Made by a program: the position numbers and the translations under genes
Shown here: piece by piece, positions 1 through 9,124 of the stretch
Layout: each line of letters begins with the position of its first letter
Position numbering within the stretch: the stretch's first letter is position 1
The notes under the pieces: generated by a model
The model's database searches: none
What the model saw: the letters and a program-made list of their open reading frames with translations, nothing else
What the model was told of the DNA's origin: nothing
Origin: CAIUPE01 sp037131735
GTDB taxonomy: Bacteria > Pseudomonadota > Alphaproteobacteria > Rhizobiales > Beijerinckiaceae
Reading direction: 5' to 3'
NCBI GenBank assembly: GCA_037131735.1
Contig: JBAXQM010000002.1
Coordinates: 216,548-280,547 of the forward strand
DNA: 64,000 bases

Positions 1-493
1 TGCCGAACGTGGCGCATCGCTCATGTCGATTTTTGCGGATATTCCCCGTTTGGGGTGGGACACGCCCGTCACAAATTTCATGGCGCGCTACAATGCGTTA
101 TTTGTCTTGGCGGGCGCCGGCATTGTTTGGCTCTTGGCTTTCGTACGACGTTGGAATTGGCTCGAGAGCGCGGTTCTCGGTTATCTCGCCATATTGATGA
201 TTTATAAAGTTGGTCATCAGCAATTCTTTATGCCGTGGCTTTTCCTTGTGGCCGCCCTGCCATTGGTGGGTCAGAACTCATCTGATCGACTGTCATTTCT
301 TATGATTCCAATGGCGATTTATCTTTCAGTCTTCCATTTTGCATTTGACCTTGGGACAAATCTCATGGGTAACCGCGCAGAATGGATCGAAACACGGGCG
401 GGAATCATTTCATTCCCGATTTTGTTGGTCAGTCTTCTAGTGGGGATGATTAGTCTTCACGTGTCACATAATCAGAACAAATTGAGAGCTTGA
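1..493 (+). CDS. C-terminal part of a multi-pass membrane protein (GT-C-like), truncated by window edge
   Basis: The frame is open from base 2 and has no stop before 493, so this is the 3' end of a longer gene starting outside the window. The visible 160 or so residues contain about four hydrophobic segments separated by short polar loops, including a run with YKVGHQQFFMPW that recalls the late transmembrane part of GT-C glycosyltransferases of the GT87/DUF2029 or ArnT kind. Such enzymes sit in the inner membrane and use polyprenyl-phosphate sugars. It lies 3 bases before the next small membrane gene, suggesting one transcript. The family is inferred from the tail only, so the assignment is tentative. 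Confidence 0.55.
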   Translation, partial: AERGASLMSIFADIPRLGWDTPVTNFMARYNALFVLAGAGIVWLLAFVRRWNWLESAVLGYLAILMIYKVGHQQFFMPWLFLVAALPLVGQNSSDRLSFLMIPMAIYLSVFHFAFDLGTNLMGNRAEWIETRAGIISFPILLVSLLVGMISLHVSHNQNKLRA

Positions 494-496
494 GAC

Positions 497-784
497 ATGC
501 AGAGCAATGACAAGTCTTCTTACTCCCCCATTCAATTGTTTTTCTTGAAAACACTTATTGTCGCGGGTGCGTTTTTTTCTGTTTTTCTATTGATGGTTTT
601 TTGGCTTAACGCAAATTTTCAGGCGGGCCCCGCCTTTTGGGGTAAAGTCGAAGAGCAACTTTATCGCGTTGCCGATGAGCCCGATTTGCCACCGGAGAAG
701 AAGGAAAAACTCATCAACGCGCTAAAGAAGATTGGCGAAAAATATAAGCCTTATATTGACGCTTTATCAGCCGTCGAAAAATAA
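497..784 (+). CDS. Small single-pass membrane protein, unknown function
   Basis: A 95-residue protein starting three bases after the preceding stop, so probably cotranscribed and possibly translationally coupled. A strongly hydrophobic segment at about residues 12-38 is followed by a charged, lysine-rich region with a short helical look (residues 55-90), giving an inner-membrane anchor with a small soluble tail. I do not recognise a family. Its position after a polytopic membrane protein suggests an accessory subunit, but that is only inference. Confidence 0.6.
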   Translation: MQSNDKSSYSPIQLFFLKTLIVAGAFFSVFLLMVFWLNANFQAGPAFWGKVEEQLYRVADEPDLPPEKKEKLINALKKIGEKYKPYIDALSAVEK

Positions 785-826
785 GAAATTTCAACAAAAT
801 GATGGACTTTGAGACCCTCAACCAAT

Positions 827-1642
827 TCAAATCTTGAAGGCAGGTTTAATTTTCTCTTTTCTATTTTGCAAATGAGAGCTCAGATCTTTTCGAATGAAGA
901 GCAAATCAAGTTGGAATATTATTCCATCCGCATAGTGAACGTCGCAAATTTCACAAGGTGAGAAGCCAAACCCGTCGAGTCTTTCAATATAGTCATTGAT
1001 GGTCGGCGCGCCTTGATTATACTTTAAAATCGGACATTCCAACAAAATGAGACTGGTTCGCGCAATAGAGGCACGGCCGCCGTTGAGAATATCGAGCTCA
1101 GAGCCCTGCGTATCAATTTTGATAAAGTCGGGCTTTGGAAAATTTTTCTCTTGCAGGAGCGAGTCGAGTTTGCGGCACGCAACAAGTTTGGGCTTAATCG
1201 CCTCGTAATGCGTCGTCAGTTCTTTATATATTGAATCGCCGCTTGAGTTATTTGAATAAAATTCAATTTCTCCATCCGTGTCGGAAAGAATGCCGATGTG
1301 ATACCCGTTGCCTGATTCTTGAATGATAGTCCGGCACGTCTCATTGGCTTCGAAGAGAAAAAATTTCGATTTTGGCAAATATCTTCTGAGTTTTCGGGTC
1401 CACTCACCATGCCGAGCGCCAATGTCATAAACAACATCAATCTTAATCCCCCTCGATGCCAGAAATCGAATGGTATTGATAAGACCATTTTTTGATGCTG
1501 ACCGAAGAGCTCTATTCTGTTTCCCACTTTTTTTCGAAAACAGAAAATAAAAAAAATACTCTCTTACTTGGTCAAACTGCAGGGCGGCCCAATTTTTAAG
1601 CGCTTCAATAAAATTGGATTTTCTTTTTCGTACTAAACTCAT
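827..1642 (-). CDS. FkbM family methyltransferase
   Basis: A 271-residue SAM-dependent methyltransferase of the FkbM type, usually O-methylating sugars or polyketides. Visible landmarks are the SAM-binding motif I VYDIGARHGE (about 71-80), the acidic end of strand 2 in FEAN (97-100), and the hallmark FkbM segment DFIKIDTQGSE (about 172-182). The first 50 residues are basic and lack the fold. It is convergent with the small membrane gene upstream in the window and lies among glycan genes, so methylation of a surface polysaccharide is likely. The exact substrate cannot be read from sequence. Confidence 0.85.
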   Translation of the reverse strand: MSLVRKRKSNFIEALKNWAALQFDQVREYFFYFLFSKKSGKQNRALRSASKNGLINTIRFLASRGIKIDVVYDIGARHGEWTRKLRRYLPKSKFFLFEANETCRTIIQESGNGYHIGILSDTDGEIEFYSNNSSGDSIYKELTTHYEAIKPKLVACRKLDSLLQEKNFPKPDFIKIDTQGSELDILNGGRASIARTSLILLECPILKYNQGAPTINDYIERLDGFGFSPCEICDVHYADGIIFQLDLLFIRKDLSSHLQNRKEKIKPAFKI

Positions 1643-1690
1643 GGGACTCTAACTGCTCTATACACGAGGGATTAAGGGAATAATTCCCGA

Positions 1691-2917
1691 CTACCAAATC
1701 TTCTCAACTGAAAGCTTGAATACCGGAAAACCATCTGTGCTAAATAGCAAATCATCATCAAATCGATAAAAATCTCTTATTCGCATCCCCATATTCACCT
1801 GTTCAACGCTAATCACGCGTTGAAGTTCACGCTCTATTATAACAATAAACATCGACTCAGCTCTTAAAGAGCTGACGAGAAGACAGTCGAATTCCTTATA
1901 TTGATCTGCAATAACCGAGGGGCAGCGCGTAAGATTGCTCACGCCGATTGACGGTAACCAAGAATAAATAGGAATTTTAAAATCAACGGCACTCTTGTGA
2001 TTTGTATAGGGAATGCCTGTGGCATATTTAGCCCCGAATGAAAAAAGGGGCCAACCATAATTGGCATTCCTTTCAATAATGTTGAGTTCATCTCCACCTT
2101 TCGGGCCGTGCTCTACTTCGTAAATGGTGTTTCCGAGTTTGAAGAGCCCTTGCGGATTGCGGAGACCTTTTGCAAAGACGCGTTCTTGTAATTGCTCTGA
2201 CGATAAGGAGCGAGTTAGATCGTCTGACGAAAGATAAATTATTTTCCCGTAAAGCGATGAATCATCTTGGGCTAAATTGGAAGTATTATCATAGTCGGTT
2301 GTCGGCGTACCAATCCCAAGAAGTATGCCGTTGTTCCATTCCGTATGTCCACCTCCACTGCCATTGAAGTCCAGTTCATTTGTCCAGGGAATACAGGTCC
2401 CCCGAAATATTTCGATGCCTTTACTCAAATTGATAAATGATAATTCCCGGCAATTGGTGGTTTTTTTCCTCAATACCGCGAGCACAAAGTAATCATCATT
2501 ATATTTGAAGAGCCTCTTCATCTCTTCTTTAGGATCTGGTGAAGCATCGAGTATCGTATTTTCAATTCCAAAGCGGCGAAACAGATCGGATAGATCCTCC
2601 TGTTCGTAGAATTCATACTTATTGGCAGTCTTAACCACTCCGCCGGGCTTATGGAGACTTGCCCATGACGCCTTTGAAATGACGAATCTGAAATTATTTG
2701 TCTCGAATGATTTAGACTGGAACGCATTCAAGCCAAAAGATGTATCACTATTTATTTTGTTTGATGGGCTGTTGAAGAATTTAAATCCGATAAAAACTAA
2801 AAGCGGCACTGTTAAAATCAGAATAAGATGTTTTAATCTCTGTCCTTTTAACAAAGGAATTGTAATGCCGTATATTTTTGACTTTATAATAGATAAAGCA
2901 CGTGATTTGAGGAGCAA
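1691..2917 (-). CDS. Membrane-anchored PQQ-dependent sugar-dehydrogenase-like beta-propeller protein
   Basis: 408 residues from a TTG start, with one N-terminal transmembrane segment at about 30-48 and the rest predicted periplasmic. It resembles soluble-type glucose/sorbosone dehydrogenases (YliI-like six-bladed propeller): GGGHTEWNNGILLGIG (about 188-203), GLRNPQGL (251-258), EHGPKGGDELN (269-279) and NYGWP (286-290) follow the family order. The family oxidises aldoses with PQQ, but several anchored homologues in glycan loci have no known activity, so catalysis is unproven. It is preceded by other minus-strand glycan genes. The TTG start is the longest reading; a later start would remove part of the anchor. 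Confidence 0.75.
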   Translation of the reverse strand: MLLKSRALSIIKSKIYGITIPLLKGQRLKHLILILTVPLLVFIGFKFFNSPSNKINSDTSFGLNAFQSKSFETNNFRFVISKASWASLHKPGGVVKTANKYEFYEQEDLSDLFRRFGIENTILDASPDPKEEMKRLFKYNDDYFVLAVLRKKTTNCRELSFINLSKGIEIFRGTCIPWTNELDFNGSGGGHTEWNNGILLGIGTPTTDYDNTSNLAQDDSSLYGKIIYLSSDDLTRSLSSEQLQERVFAKGLRNPQGLFKLGNTIYEVEHGPKGGDELNIIERNANYGWPLFSFGAKYATGIPYTNHKSAVDFKIPIYSWLPSIGVSNLTRCPSVIADQYKEFDCLLVSSLRAESMFIVIIERELQRVISVEQVNMGMRIRDFYRFDDDLLFSTDGFPVFKLSVEKIW

Positions 2918-3000
2918 CTGACAACCCTTTTACGCTACAAAACAAGAACAAAGAATATCTATAGTCAGCCTTACGTCGAGAGCGAGTGAAAAAAGATGAA

Positions 3001-3810
3001 CTACACTTTAGCTCCCCACAACTTCATAACGCTCTGCCATCCCTTAAAAATTCTCACGATTGTTTTATTCACGGCTATGTCAGGGCGGCGGATACGCGGA
3101 ATACTAAAATCAAGCTTCGGCCCGCGGCTTAATCGCCAGAGAATATATTTTCTGGTCCAGCGCGAATGATAGTGATGAATGTTTTGAAAGACAGGCGTAA
3201 TTCTTATGCCGTGTAATCGAAATGTTTCGGTTGCGGCAAATTGGTCGATATCAAGACTGGTAAGACCCGCCTTGTAAAGTCCATCGATCAAAGCCAATGA
3301 GTCCTCGATAATCGGCATATGTTCTGGCGTAACGGCCAGAACGCCTGAATTATACATGAGCGACCAACGTGGACCATAGCTGTAATGAATTCCGCTTGGC
3401 AGCGTCATCGAAAAGGGCCCAAACCCGCGATAGGGATCTCGGCGAATAAAGAAATTCATACCAACGCCCTGTTTCAAGGCGTTTTCGATTTCCGTAAGAA
3501 ATCCAGGTTTGAAATAAGTATCCGTATCCAGGAGAACGAGAGGTTCATTACGTGATCGCAAGGCGTCAATGATAACCGAGGGCTTTATTCGATGACCATA
3601 ATTTATCTCGCCTCGATAGGCGGGAATCTTTTCTGAGATGTCGATGATATCATAATTCGTTGAAGAATATCGCGATGGTGAATCGGTTGCGATTGAAATT
3701 GATTCGGCATTGACACCTTCGGCCTGAAGTGTAGCGAGGCTGTAATGGAGTTCGGACAGGATCGTTTCCTGTGACCCATATTCAATGAAATAAAATCGCG
3801 GATTTTTCAT
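3001..3810 (-). CDS. GT-A-fold glycosyltransferase-like protein
   Basis: A 269-residue soluble protein with a nucleotide-sugar-transferase look: alternating strands and helices, then LVLLDTDTYF with a DTD metal-binding motif at about residues 95-97, and a middle segment around YSYGPRWSLMYNSGVLAV typical of GT-A enzymes in which NSGV lies near the acceptor site. The C-terminus is basic. It is the last gene of a minus-strand run with a second GT-A-like gene 31 bases upstream. Donor and acceptor are not predictable; a hypothetical sugar transferase for the surface glycan is the best reading. Confidence 0.7.
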   Translation of the reverse strand: MKNPRFYFIEYGSQETILSELHYSLATLQAEGVNAESISIATDSPSRYSSTNYDIIDISEKIPAYRGEINYGHRIKPSVIIDALRSRNEPLVLLDTDTYFKPGFLTEIENALKQGVGMNFFIRRDPYRGFGPFSMTLPSGIHYSYGPRWSLMYNSGVLAVTPEHMPIIEDSLALIDGLYKAGLTSLDIDQFAATETFRLHGIRITPVFQNIHHYHSRWTRKYILWRLSRGPKLDFSIPRIRRPDIAVNKTIVRIFKGWQSVMKLWGAKV

Positions 3811-3841
3811 TGTATTTTAAAGTGCAGTGTATTGATCACGT

Positions 3842-4591
3842 TCAATCCCAGCCCATGCCGCGAAGCCAAGTCACAGGCTTTATCTTATGCGTAAGTTTGC
3901 TGCGCCAACGGCGGGTGGGCCTGCGGCCTTCTAACGCATCGCGTGGGCGCGGTGCGCCAGTGAAGACAACCATATGCGCATCAGCAGGAAGGGGCGTCTC
4001 TTTCCAAAGCCGGAGCGGCCAAAAGGGAATGAGTGTCTTTTTGAAACTGGGGCACCATTGGCTAGGCCAAAAATTGATGGGTCCGCGATGATTTTTTGTC
4101 ACAAAGATTTGTTCATTGCCGAATTTATGAGACTGAGCGACAGGATCTTTTGCAAATTCATCGACAATATAGGACGCGCTTCCGGCAACAAATTTCATGA
4201 TCGATGAATTGCCGATCTTGGTGAATTTTTCAGTCCAATTTCTGATGATACAAAATTCACCAGGGTGGAAATCAAAAAACACATCGATTGAACCGGTGAC
4301 CACAACATCGAGATCAAGATAAAGGACTTCACCTTCGATCCCGATATCCGCCGCCCATAGAGCAAGCTTCCGCCAGCCTTGCCCCCCATACATGCCTTCT
4401 GCATTCCAGAAAGGAATTGAGGGGAGGGCGCGCGTTTCGATCCCGTCATCCATACCTTGGGGATCATCAGTGAGTGCGATGAAACGCGTGGGGCGCGCTG
4501 TATGACGCATCACATTGCGGTAGAGGACATTCACGTCCTCAACGGGCCATCCCCCCCAACGCATGCAGATGACAGTTTGCGGCGCACTCAT
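3842..4591 (-). CDS. GT-A-fold glycosyltransferase-like protein
   Basis: About 249 residues from the ATG at 4591 (a TTG at 4597 would add two residues). The metal-binding motif is DLD in VLYLDLDVVV at about 93-95, preceded by FWNAEGMYGGQGWRKL, which positions the nucleotide sugar in related enzymes. A later GNEQIFVTKN segment resembles the second conserved block of such transferases. It lies 25 bases after the UDP-glucuronate decarboxylase gene and before another GT-A-like gene, all on the minus strand. Likely cytoplasmic, acting on a lipid-linked or protein-linked acceptor; substrate unknown. Confidence 0.7.
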   Translation of the reverse strand: MSAPQTVICMRWGGWPVEDVNVLYRNVMRHTARPTRFIALTDDPQGMDDGIETRALPSIPFWNAEGMYGGQGWRKLALWAADIGIEGEVLYLDLDVVVTGSIDVFFDFHPGEFCIIRNWTEKFTKIGNSSIMKFVAGSASYIVDEFAKDPVAQSHKFGNEQIFVTKNHRGPINFWPSQWCPSFKKTLIPFWPLRLWKETPLPADAHMVVFTGAPRPRDALEGRRPTRRWRSKLTHKIKPVTWLRGMGWD

Positions 4592-4616
4592 CGGCAAATT
4601 CCACGCATGACAATGT

Positions 4617-5600
4617 TTAGTGGGTCAGAGAACCGGCGAAATAGGAGATTGTTTTCTTTAACCCGTCCTCAAGAGCAATCGATGGTTCCCAAACCAAAAC
4701 AGATCGCGCTTTATCGATATTGGGCTGACGTTGCTTTGGATCATCTTGTGGGAGCGGCATGTGAACAAGTTTTGACTTCGAGCCCGTAAGCCGGATGACG
4801 GCCTCGGCCAATTCGATCATCGTGAATTCTTTTGGGTTACCGACATTGATCGGCCCTGTGACGTCTTCTGGTGAAGCCATGAGCCTCAACGCGCCGTCGA
4901 TCAAATCATCGACATAGCAAAATGAGCGCGTTTGCTGACCTTCGCCATAGATGGTGATGGGATCGCCTTTTAGTGCTTGAACGATGAAATTAGAAACGAC
5001 GCGTCCATCATTGGCCATCATACGCGGACCATAGGTGTTGAAGATCCGCATGACTTTGATGGAGAGATTATGTTGCCGGCGATAATCGAAGAACAGCGTC
5101 TCCGCACATCTCTTGCCTTCGTCATAGCAGGCACGCGGTCCGATGGGATTAACATTACCCCAATAGTCTTCCGTCTGCGGGTGAATCGCCGGATCGCCAT
5201 AAACCTCGCTCGTCGAGGCTTGAAGAATGCGGGCGTTCAAACGCTTCGCGAGGCCCAGCATGTTGATCGCGCCATTCACCGATACTTTGGTTGTGGCGAC
5301 AGGGTCATGTTGGTAGTGGACCGGCGATGCGGGGCAGGCGAAATTAAAAATCGCGTCGACTTCCACATAAAGCGGGAAGGTAATGTCATGGCGCATCGCC
5401 TCGAAATAAGGATTATCGATCAGATGGGCGATATTGGACCGGCGTCCCGTGAAATAGTTATCGACGCACAAGACCTCAGCGCCGAGGTTAAGCAGCTTTT
5501 CGCACAAATGCGACCCTAGAAATCCGGCGCCACCGGTGACGAGAACGCGCTTTCCTTGATACCATTTTGACACGGTCTTGATCCTTAAAATTTCAGCCAC
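4617..5600 (-). CDS. uxs: UDP-glucuronate decarboxylase (UDP-xylose synthase)
   Basis: A 327-residue short-chain dehydrogenase of the extended type converting UDP-glucuronate to UDP-xylose with transient NAD+ reduction. Visible: Rossmann motif GGAGFLGS (about 23-30), the decarboxylase-specific ACPASPVHYQHDP (88-100), active-site STSEVYGDP (129-137), and the Y159-DEG-K163 catalytic pair within GPRACYDEGKR. Length matches bacterial Uxs enzymes. The start is a GTG. It heads a minus-strand set with two transferase-like genes and sits near two GT61 genes, a family that includes xylosyltransferases, so UDP-xylose supply to these enzymes is a reasonable inference. Confidence 0.9.
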   Translation of the reverse strand: MAEILRIKTVSKWYQGKRVLVTGGAGFLGSHLCEKLLNLGAEVLCVDNYFTGRRSNIAHLIDNPYFEAMRHDITFPLYVEVDAIFNFACPASPVHYQHDPVATTKVSVNGAINMLGLAKRLNARILQASTSEVYGDPAIHPQTEDYWGNVNPIGPRACYDEGKRCAETLFFDYRRQHNLSIKVMRIFNTYGPRMMANDGRVVSNFIVQALKGDPITIYGEGQQTRSFCYVDDLIDGALRLMASPEDVTGPINVGNPKEFTMIELAEAVIRLTGSKSKLVHMPLPQDDPKQRQPNIDKARSVLVWEPSIALEDGLKKTISYFAGSLTH

Positions 5601-5717
5601 CGCGATGAATAGGGTAGGCGCGAATGAATTTCAATTGCAGCGATATCTATGAGCCGTTAATCACTCATAATATATCGAATATCTTACGTTTAACGCTGCT
5701 TTCTCCAGTTGGGGCCG

Positions 5718-6917
5718 ATGAATAAAAACAATCGAAAGCCTTGGTACCGTCGGCTTGGGCGTCAATTTTCACCTAAAATCTTGCTCGAGGACCTCTTTAT
5801 TCGAATTGAGGATAATTTTCCTAAAATTAGTACGGCTCTGCGGTATCATAGCCATATTGACGTCTTGGGCCCGGACGATTTCGCAGAGACGATTCTTCGT
5901 CCAAACAAGTTGTTTGAAGACGCCTTTGTTCAAAGCCTAAACCATCTTTGTGGGCTCATTCCCGAATTCGATTATGAGCGATTAAACAAGATGAAAATTC
6001 CCCTTCATCTTGCTTTCGTTGAAAACGCAATCATTCATGGTCACATTAAGGTTCCGTTGCGGAGCGACAATGGCCGCGCATTCGATTTTGAATTTCGCAA
6101 TGGACGATATCCGGGACGGGTCGCTTGGGGTGATGTTTACCCGCTCCCGTTTTACAAGACGACAAGGATAGTGGGAGATGTTATCTTTGTTCCGAGGCTA
6201 AAAAATGTTTTTCATCTTTTAATGGAAAATATTGTTCCGTCGGTTTGCGCTATTACGCGGCGCCCTGATTTGTTCAAAAAAAAGATAACTTTTGTAACTC
6301 AGGTTAACTATCCCGCTTTAACGCTTCTATCAGAACATCTAAACTCGATAGGGTTTCAAACGGATATAGTGGTTGTCAGTGCTATCGACCGGATCGAAGT
6401 TGAACGCCTTATTTGCGCGCGTGCCTTTGCAGCTGACTCCGATCTCAATTATGCCAATGCCGAAGAAATGTCTGTAATTCAGAGGTTCGTCGACAATAAG
6501 ATTCGAGATATCCAGGTTCCAGAGATTTGTTATATTGCAAGATCACACACACCACGCCGAAACGTATTAAATCAAAAAGAATTAGTCGATCGCTTGGCGT
6601 CAATTGGCATACCAAGTTATGAATTCACGTTTAATAATTACTTGGAGCAAATCGCAATTTTTAGAAAAGCAAAACTCATCATTACGCCCCATGGAGCAGC
6701 ATTATCAAATCTGATCTGGTCGAGTTCGGGGCAACATATTTTGGAGCTGTTTTCACTCAATCGAAGACATAAACTCTTCCTGCACATGGCGTCCCAACAT
6801 GATTTAAAATACAATCTGCTATCGGGATCCGTAACGTCTGGGAACGATAATTTTAATGCTCCAATCGAAGATGTTATAAATTTTGTTCAAAACTATCGCA
6901 AAACCATATCAGCTTAG
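5718..6917 (+). CDS. Glycosyltransferase family 61 protein
   Basis: 399 residues from the ATG at 5718 (a TTG at 5709 adds three residues). GT61 (DUF563) features are visible: LPFYKTTRIVGDVIFVP, the NVFHLLMENI block (about 163-172), YIARSHTPRRNVLN (about 272-285) and the TPHGAALSNLIW block (about 323-334) that closes the donor site. Known GT61 members transfer xylose, arabinose or GlcNAc. The gene is divergent from the UDP-xylose synthase gene, and its last four bases overlap the convergent gene at 6914. A second GT61 paralogue starts at 8000, with the same order of motifs. Confidence 0.85.
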   Translation: MNKNNRKPWYRRLGRQFSPKILLEDLFIRIEDNFPKISTALRYHSHIDVLGPDDFAETILRPNKLFEDAFVQSLNHLCGLIPEFDYERLNKMKIPLHLAFVENAIIHGHIKVPLRSDNGRAFDFEFRNGRYPGRVAWGDVYPLPFYKTTRIVGDVIFVPRLKNVFHLLMENIVPSVCAITRRPDLFKKKITFVTQVNYPALTLLSEHLNSIGFQTDIVVVSAIDRIEVERLICARAFAADSDLNYANAEEMSVIQRFVDNKIRDIQVPEICYIARSHTPRRNVLNQKELVDRLASIGIPSYEFTFNNYLEQIAIFRKAKLIITPHGAALSNLIWSSSGQHILELFSLNRRHKLFLHMASQHDLKYNLLSGSVTSGNDNFNAPIEDVINFVQNYRKTISA

Positions 6918-7912
6918 TTTCTACTTAAATAGTTTTTCAGCAAACGTCTGAGATTGTTCAAGGTAAATTTCTTTCTCGTATTTTTTCTATATGTAAGATA
7001 GAGAAATTCCATAAGACCTGGTTCAGCTTGATAAAGGCGCAGAACCATTTGATGGGCAACAGGGTTTCTGTCCCATTGATGTATAACGGCAGGCTTTAAA
7101 AGCTCCGATCCATAAAAGATATTTGTGTTTGTTATATACATCTCGTCAGTTGGTACATAGCCAACGGTCAATACGCGATCTCCATTTTTTCTCGTAATTA
7201 TATTTGGTAGTAAGGAATTATAGAGAATATAATTATGAATACCCTGATCGCATATTGTGCGCTTCGTCTCATCGCTGAACGATAAAAGGAATTTCTGCAT
7301 CAACATGAGATATTTAATCGCATCGACCCCCGTAGAAAAAATTGTTCCTGAACAGCTGATCGTTTTCTCAAAAAGTCTATTTAATTCATCATCACCAAAG
7401 CAACGCTTAATCCAAGAGGAATTGGCAACGCAGCGCCCAATACTCGGGGTGTTGTGTTCAAGAAAAAATTCAATGGCCTCAATTTTCTGGCTAAAGGGAT
7501 CTGACTGAAATACAACATCCCGAATGTCGGTCAGCATGAGTTGCCCAGGTAAACGATTGTCCTTCAACCGATGCAACAACCAATCTAATATCGCAAAGTG
7601 GCGAGAGTTATGAATATTGAATTCAAGCCCATAGTCACTCGCTCTGAAGGGAACGAGAGACACATTATTTTGGGTTAAAAATGAACATGTTTCTTGCGAT
7701 AAATTTTCACAAAAAATGACGATTTCACAGTCTTTATTGAACTGCCTCAGAGATAAGATAAAGGGCTTGAGTTGCCGGGTTGAAAAGCCACGCGCAAGCG
7801 CAAGAACAGCAGGCCGATGATTGGAAGAAACACGATCTTTTTCAATCTCGATTTGGATGGCCTCTGCGCTCGAAAATGGCCCGATAATTGGCAATGACGC
7901 GCTCTTTGGCAT
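6914..7912 (-). CDS. Putative glycosyltransferase (nucleotide-diphospho-sugar transferase-like)
   Basis: 332 residues. The central segment LTDIRDVVFQSDPF (about 127-140) has the D..DV.FQ.DPF arrangement seen in plant-like and cyanobacterial putative nucleotide-sugar transferases, where the first aspartates act as the DxD motif. Upstream it has CEIVIFCENLS, a typical first Rossmann-like strand; downstream CDQGIHNYILYNSLLPN matches a conserved QG..N block of these proteins. It lies between and antisense to two GT61 genes, overlapping one by 4 bases and 88 bases from the other. Function in glycan assembly is inferred from motif and context. Confidence 0.65.
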   Translation of the reverse strand: MPKSASLPIIGPFSSAEAIQIEIEKDRVSSNHRPAVLALARGFSTRQLKPFILSLRQFNKDCEIVIFCENLSQETCSFLTQNNVSLVPFRASDYGLEFNIHNSRHFAILDWLLHRLKDNRLPGQLMLTDIRDVVFQSDPFSQKIEAIEFFLEHNTPSIGRCVANSSWIKRCFGDDELNRLFEKTISCSGTIFSTGVDAIKYLMLMQKFLLSFSDETKRTICDQGIHNYILYNSLLPNIITRKNGDRVLTVGYVPTDEMYITNTNIFYGSELLKPAVIHQWDRNPVAHQMVLRLYQAEPGLMEFLYLTYRKNTRKKFTLNNLRRLLKNYLSRN

Positions 7913-7999
7913 ATTTTACCTGCTTGACCCAGTTTTTCTCTTGAAAATGTGTTATAGAATCGGTCCCAATTTGTAAATATATTCGTCTTTCAGAGAAAA

Positions 8000-9124
8000 A
8001 TGCCCAAGAAGCGTCCCATATTGCAACGTGCAATTGCGTTGGTTCTTGAATATCTTGAAAGTCGCGCGCCTGTGTTTACGCGGCTTCTGCGCTATCATAG
8101 CAAAATCATCCACCCAACAAATATTGCGGGCGTTGAAATTTTCAGCCGCAACACTCGTTGGCATGAGCCAAAATATAAAGAGAGTTTTGTTAAACTGGCT
8201 TTGGCCGACGATGTCGCATTCCGAGAGGAATTTGCGCCTGAAATTATTCCGATCTCTATTCTCGCAACTAAAGATTATGAAATTCATGGTCACATTAAGG
8301 CGCCAATCATTGCCTCTAGCGGTTTGGCTTTAAGTTATATCCCCCTGGCAAGACTTTCGTTGACAGATTCATATCCACTACCTTTTTTTCGTACTCGAAA
8401 CATTTCCGGTACGATTATCTTTATTCCGAACATTGAAAACTATTTTCATTTAATGGTTGATTATCTCCTGCCACCGATTTGTGCCATTATGCGGGAGCCT
8501 CATCGATACGGCCATATCACTTTTGTCATGCAACGCCATTTTCCAATGGTGGAATTGTTTGGTCAATTGTTGAATGATCTTGGAATTTCGACATCAATTC
8601 ATCCTATTGGCAAATTTGATCGTTTGAAGGGTGGAGTATTACTCTTTGGGGGGTCTGAGCCACGCGATTCGGGTGCAGCTTTTGCCTATCCTGATGAAAT
8701 GCGCGCAATAGGAAATCTGGCGGATAAATACTTATCTGCATCTAAACCGCCATCCCGAGTTTTTGTAACCCGGTCAAAGGCACAAAGACGCCGCATAACA
8801 AATGAAATTGAGTTGCGGGATGTTCTTGAGAGATATGGATTTAAGACTGTTGAATTAAGATTTGGTAATCCGTTAGAGCAGATCGCTTTGTTTCGAAACG
8901 CTGAAATCATTATGTCGGTACATGGCGCATCACTAACTAATCTCATCTGGGCAAAGACTGCGCGGGTTATTGAATTGTTTCCCTCCAATCTGCGGCCAAA
9001 GCATTATCTAAACATCGCTGCACAGATGGGCTTGGAGTACCAGCCGATTATTGGATCGGAAGGGGATAATCGCGAAGATTTTATTATTGATATTGAGGAA
9101 ATTGAGAGAGCTTTATCTCGATGA
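8000..9124 (+). CDS. Glycosyltransferase family 61 protein (paralogue)
   Basis: A 374-residue GT61 protein with the same blocks as the gene at 5718: LPFFRTRNISGTIIFIP, NYFHLMVDYLLP, VFVTRSKAQRRRI and SVHGASLTNLIWA. The two share FTRLLRYHSKI/STALRYHSHI-like openings and HGHIKAP/HGHIKVP, so they are duplicates that have diverged. The predicted product is cytoplasmic or peripheral. Its 3' end is overlapped for about 120 bases by the run-on C-terminus of the minus-strand HNH gene, showing that the prophage-derived segment abuts this gene. The divergent partner at 7912 leaves an 87-base shared promoter space. Confidence 0.85.
   Translation: MPKKRPILQRAIALVLEYLESRAPVFTRLLRYHSKIIHPTNIAGVEIFSRNTRWHEPKYKESFVKLALADDVAFREEFAPEIIPISILATKDYEIHGHIKAPIIASSGLALSYIPLARLSLTDSYPLPFFRTRNISGTIIFIPNIENYFHLMVDYLLPPICAIMREPHRYGHITFVMQRHFPMVELFGQLLNDLGISTSIHPIGKFDRLKGGVLLFGGSEPRDSGAAFAYPDEMRAIGNLADKYLSASKPPSRVFVTRSKAQRRRITNEIELRDVLERYGFKTVELRFGNPLEQIALFRNAEIIMSVHGASLTNLIWAKTARVIELFPSNLRPKHYLNIAAQMGLEYQPIIGSEGDNREDFIIDIEEIERALSR

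Noticed and set aside
4977..5519. 180-codon plus-strand frame opposite the UDP-xylose synthase
   Set aside because: Antisense to a well-conserved enzyme; no independent evidence.
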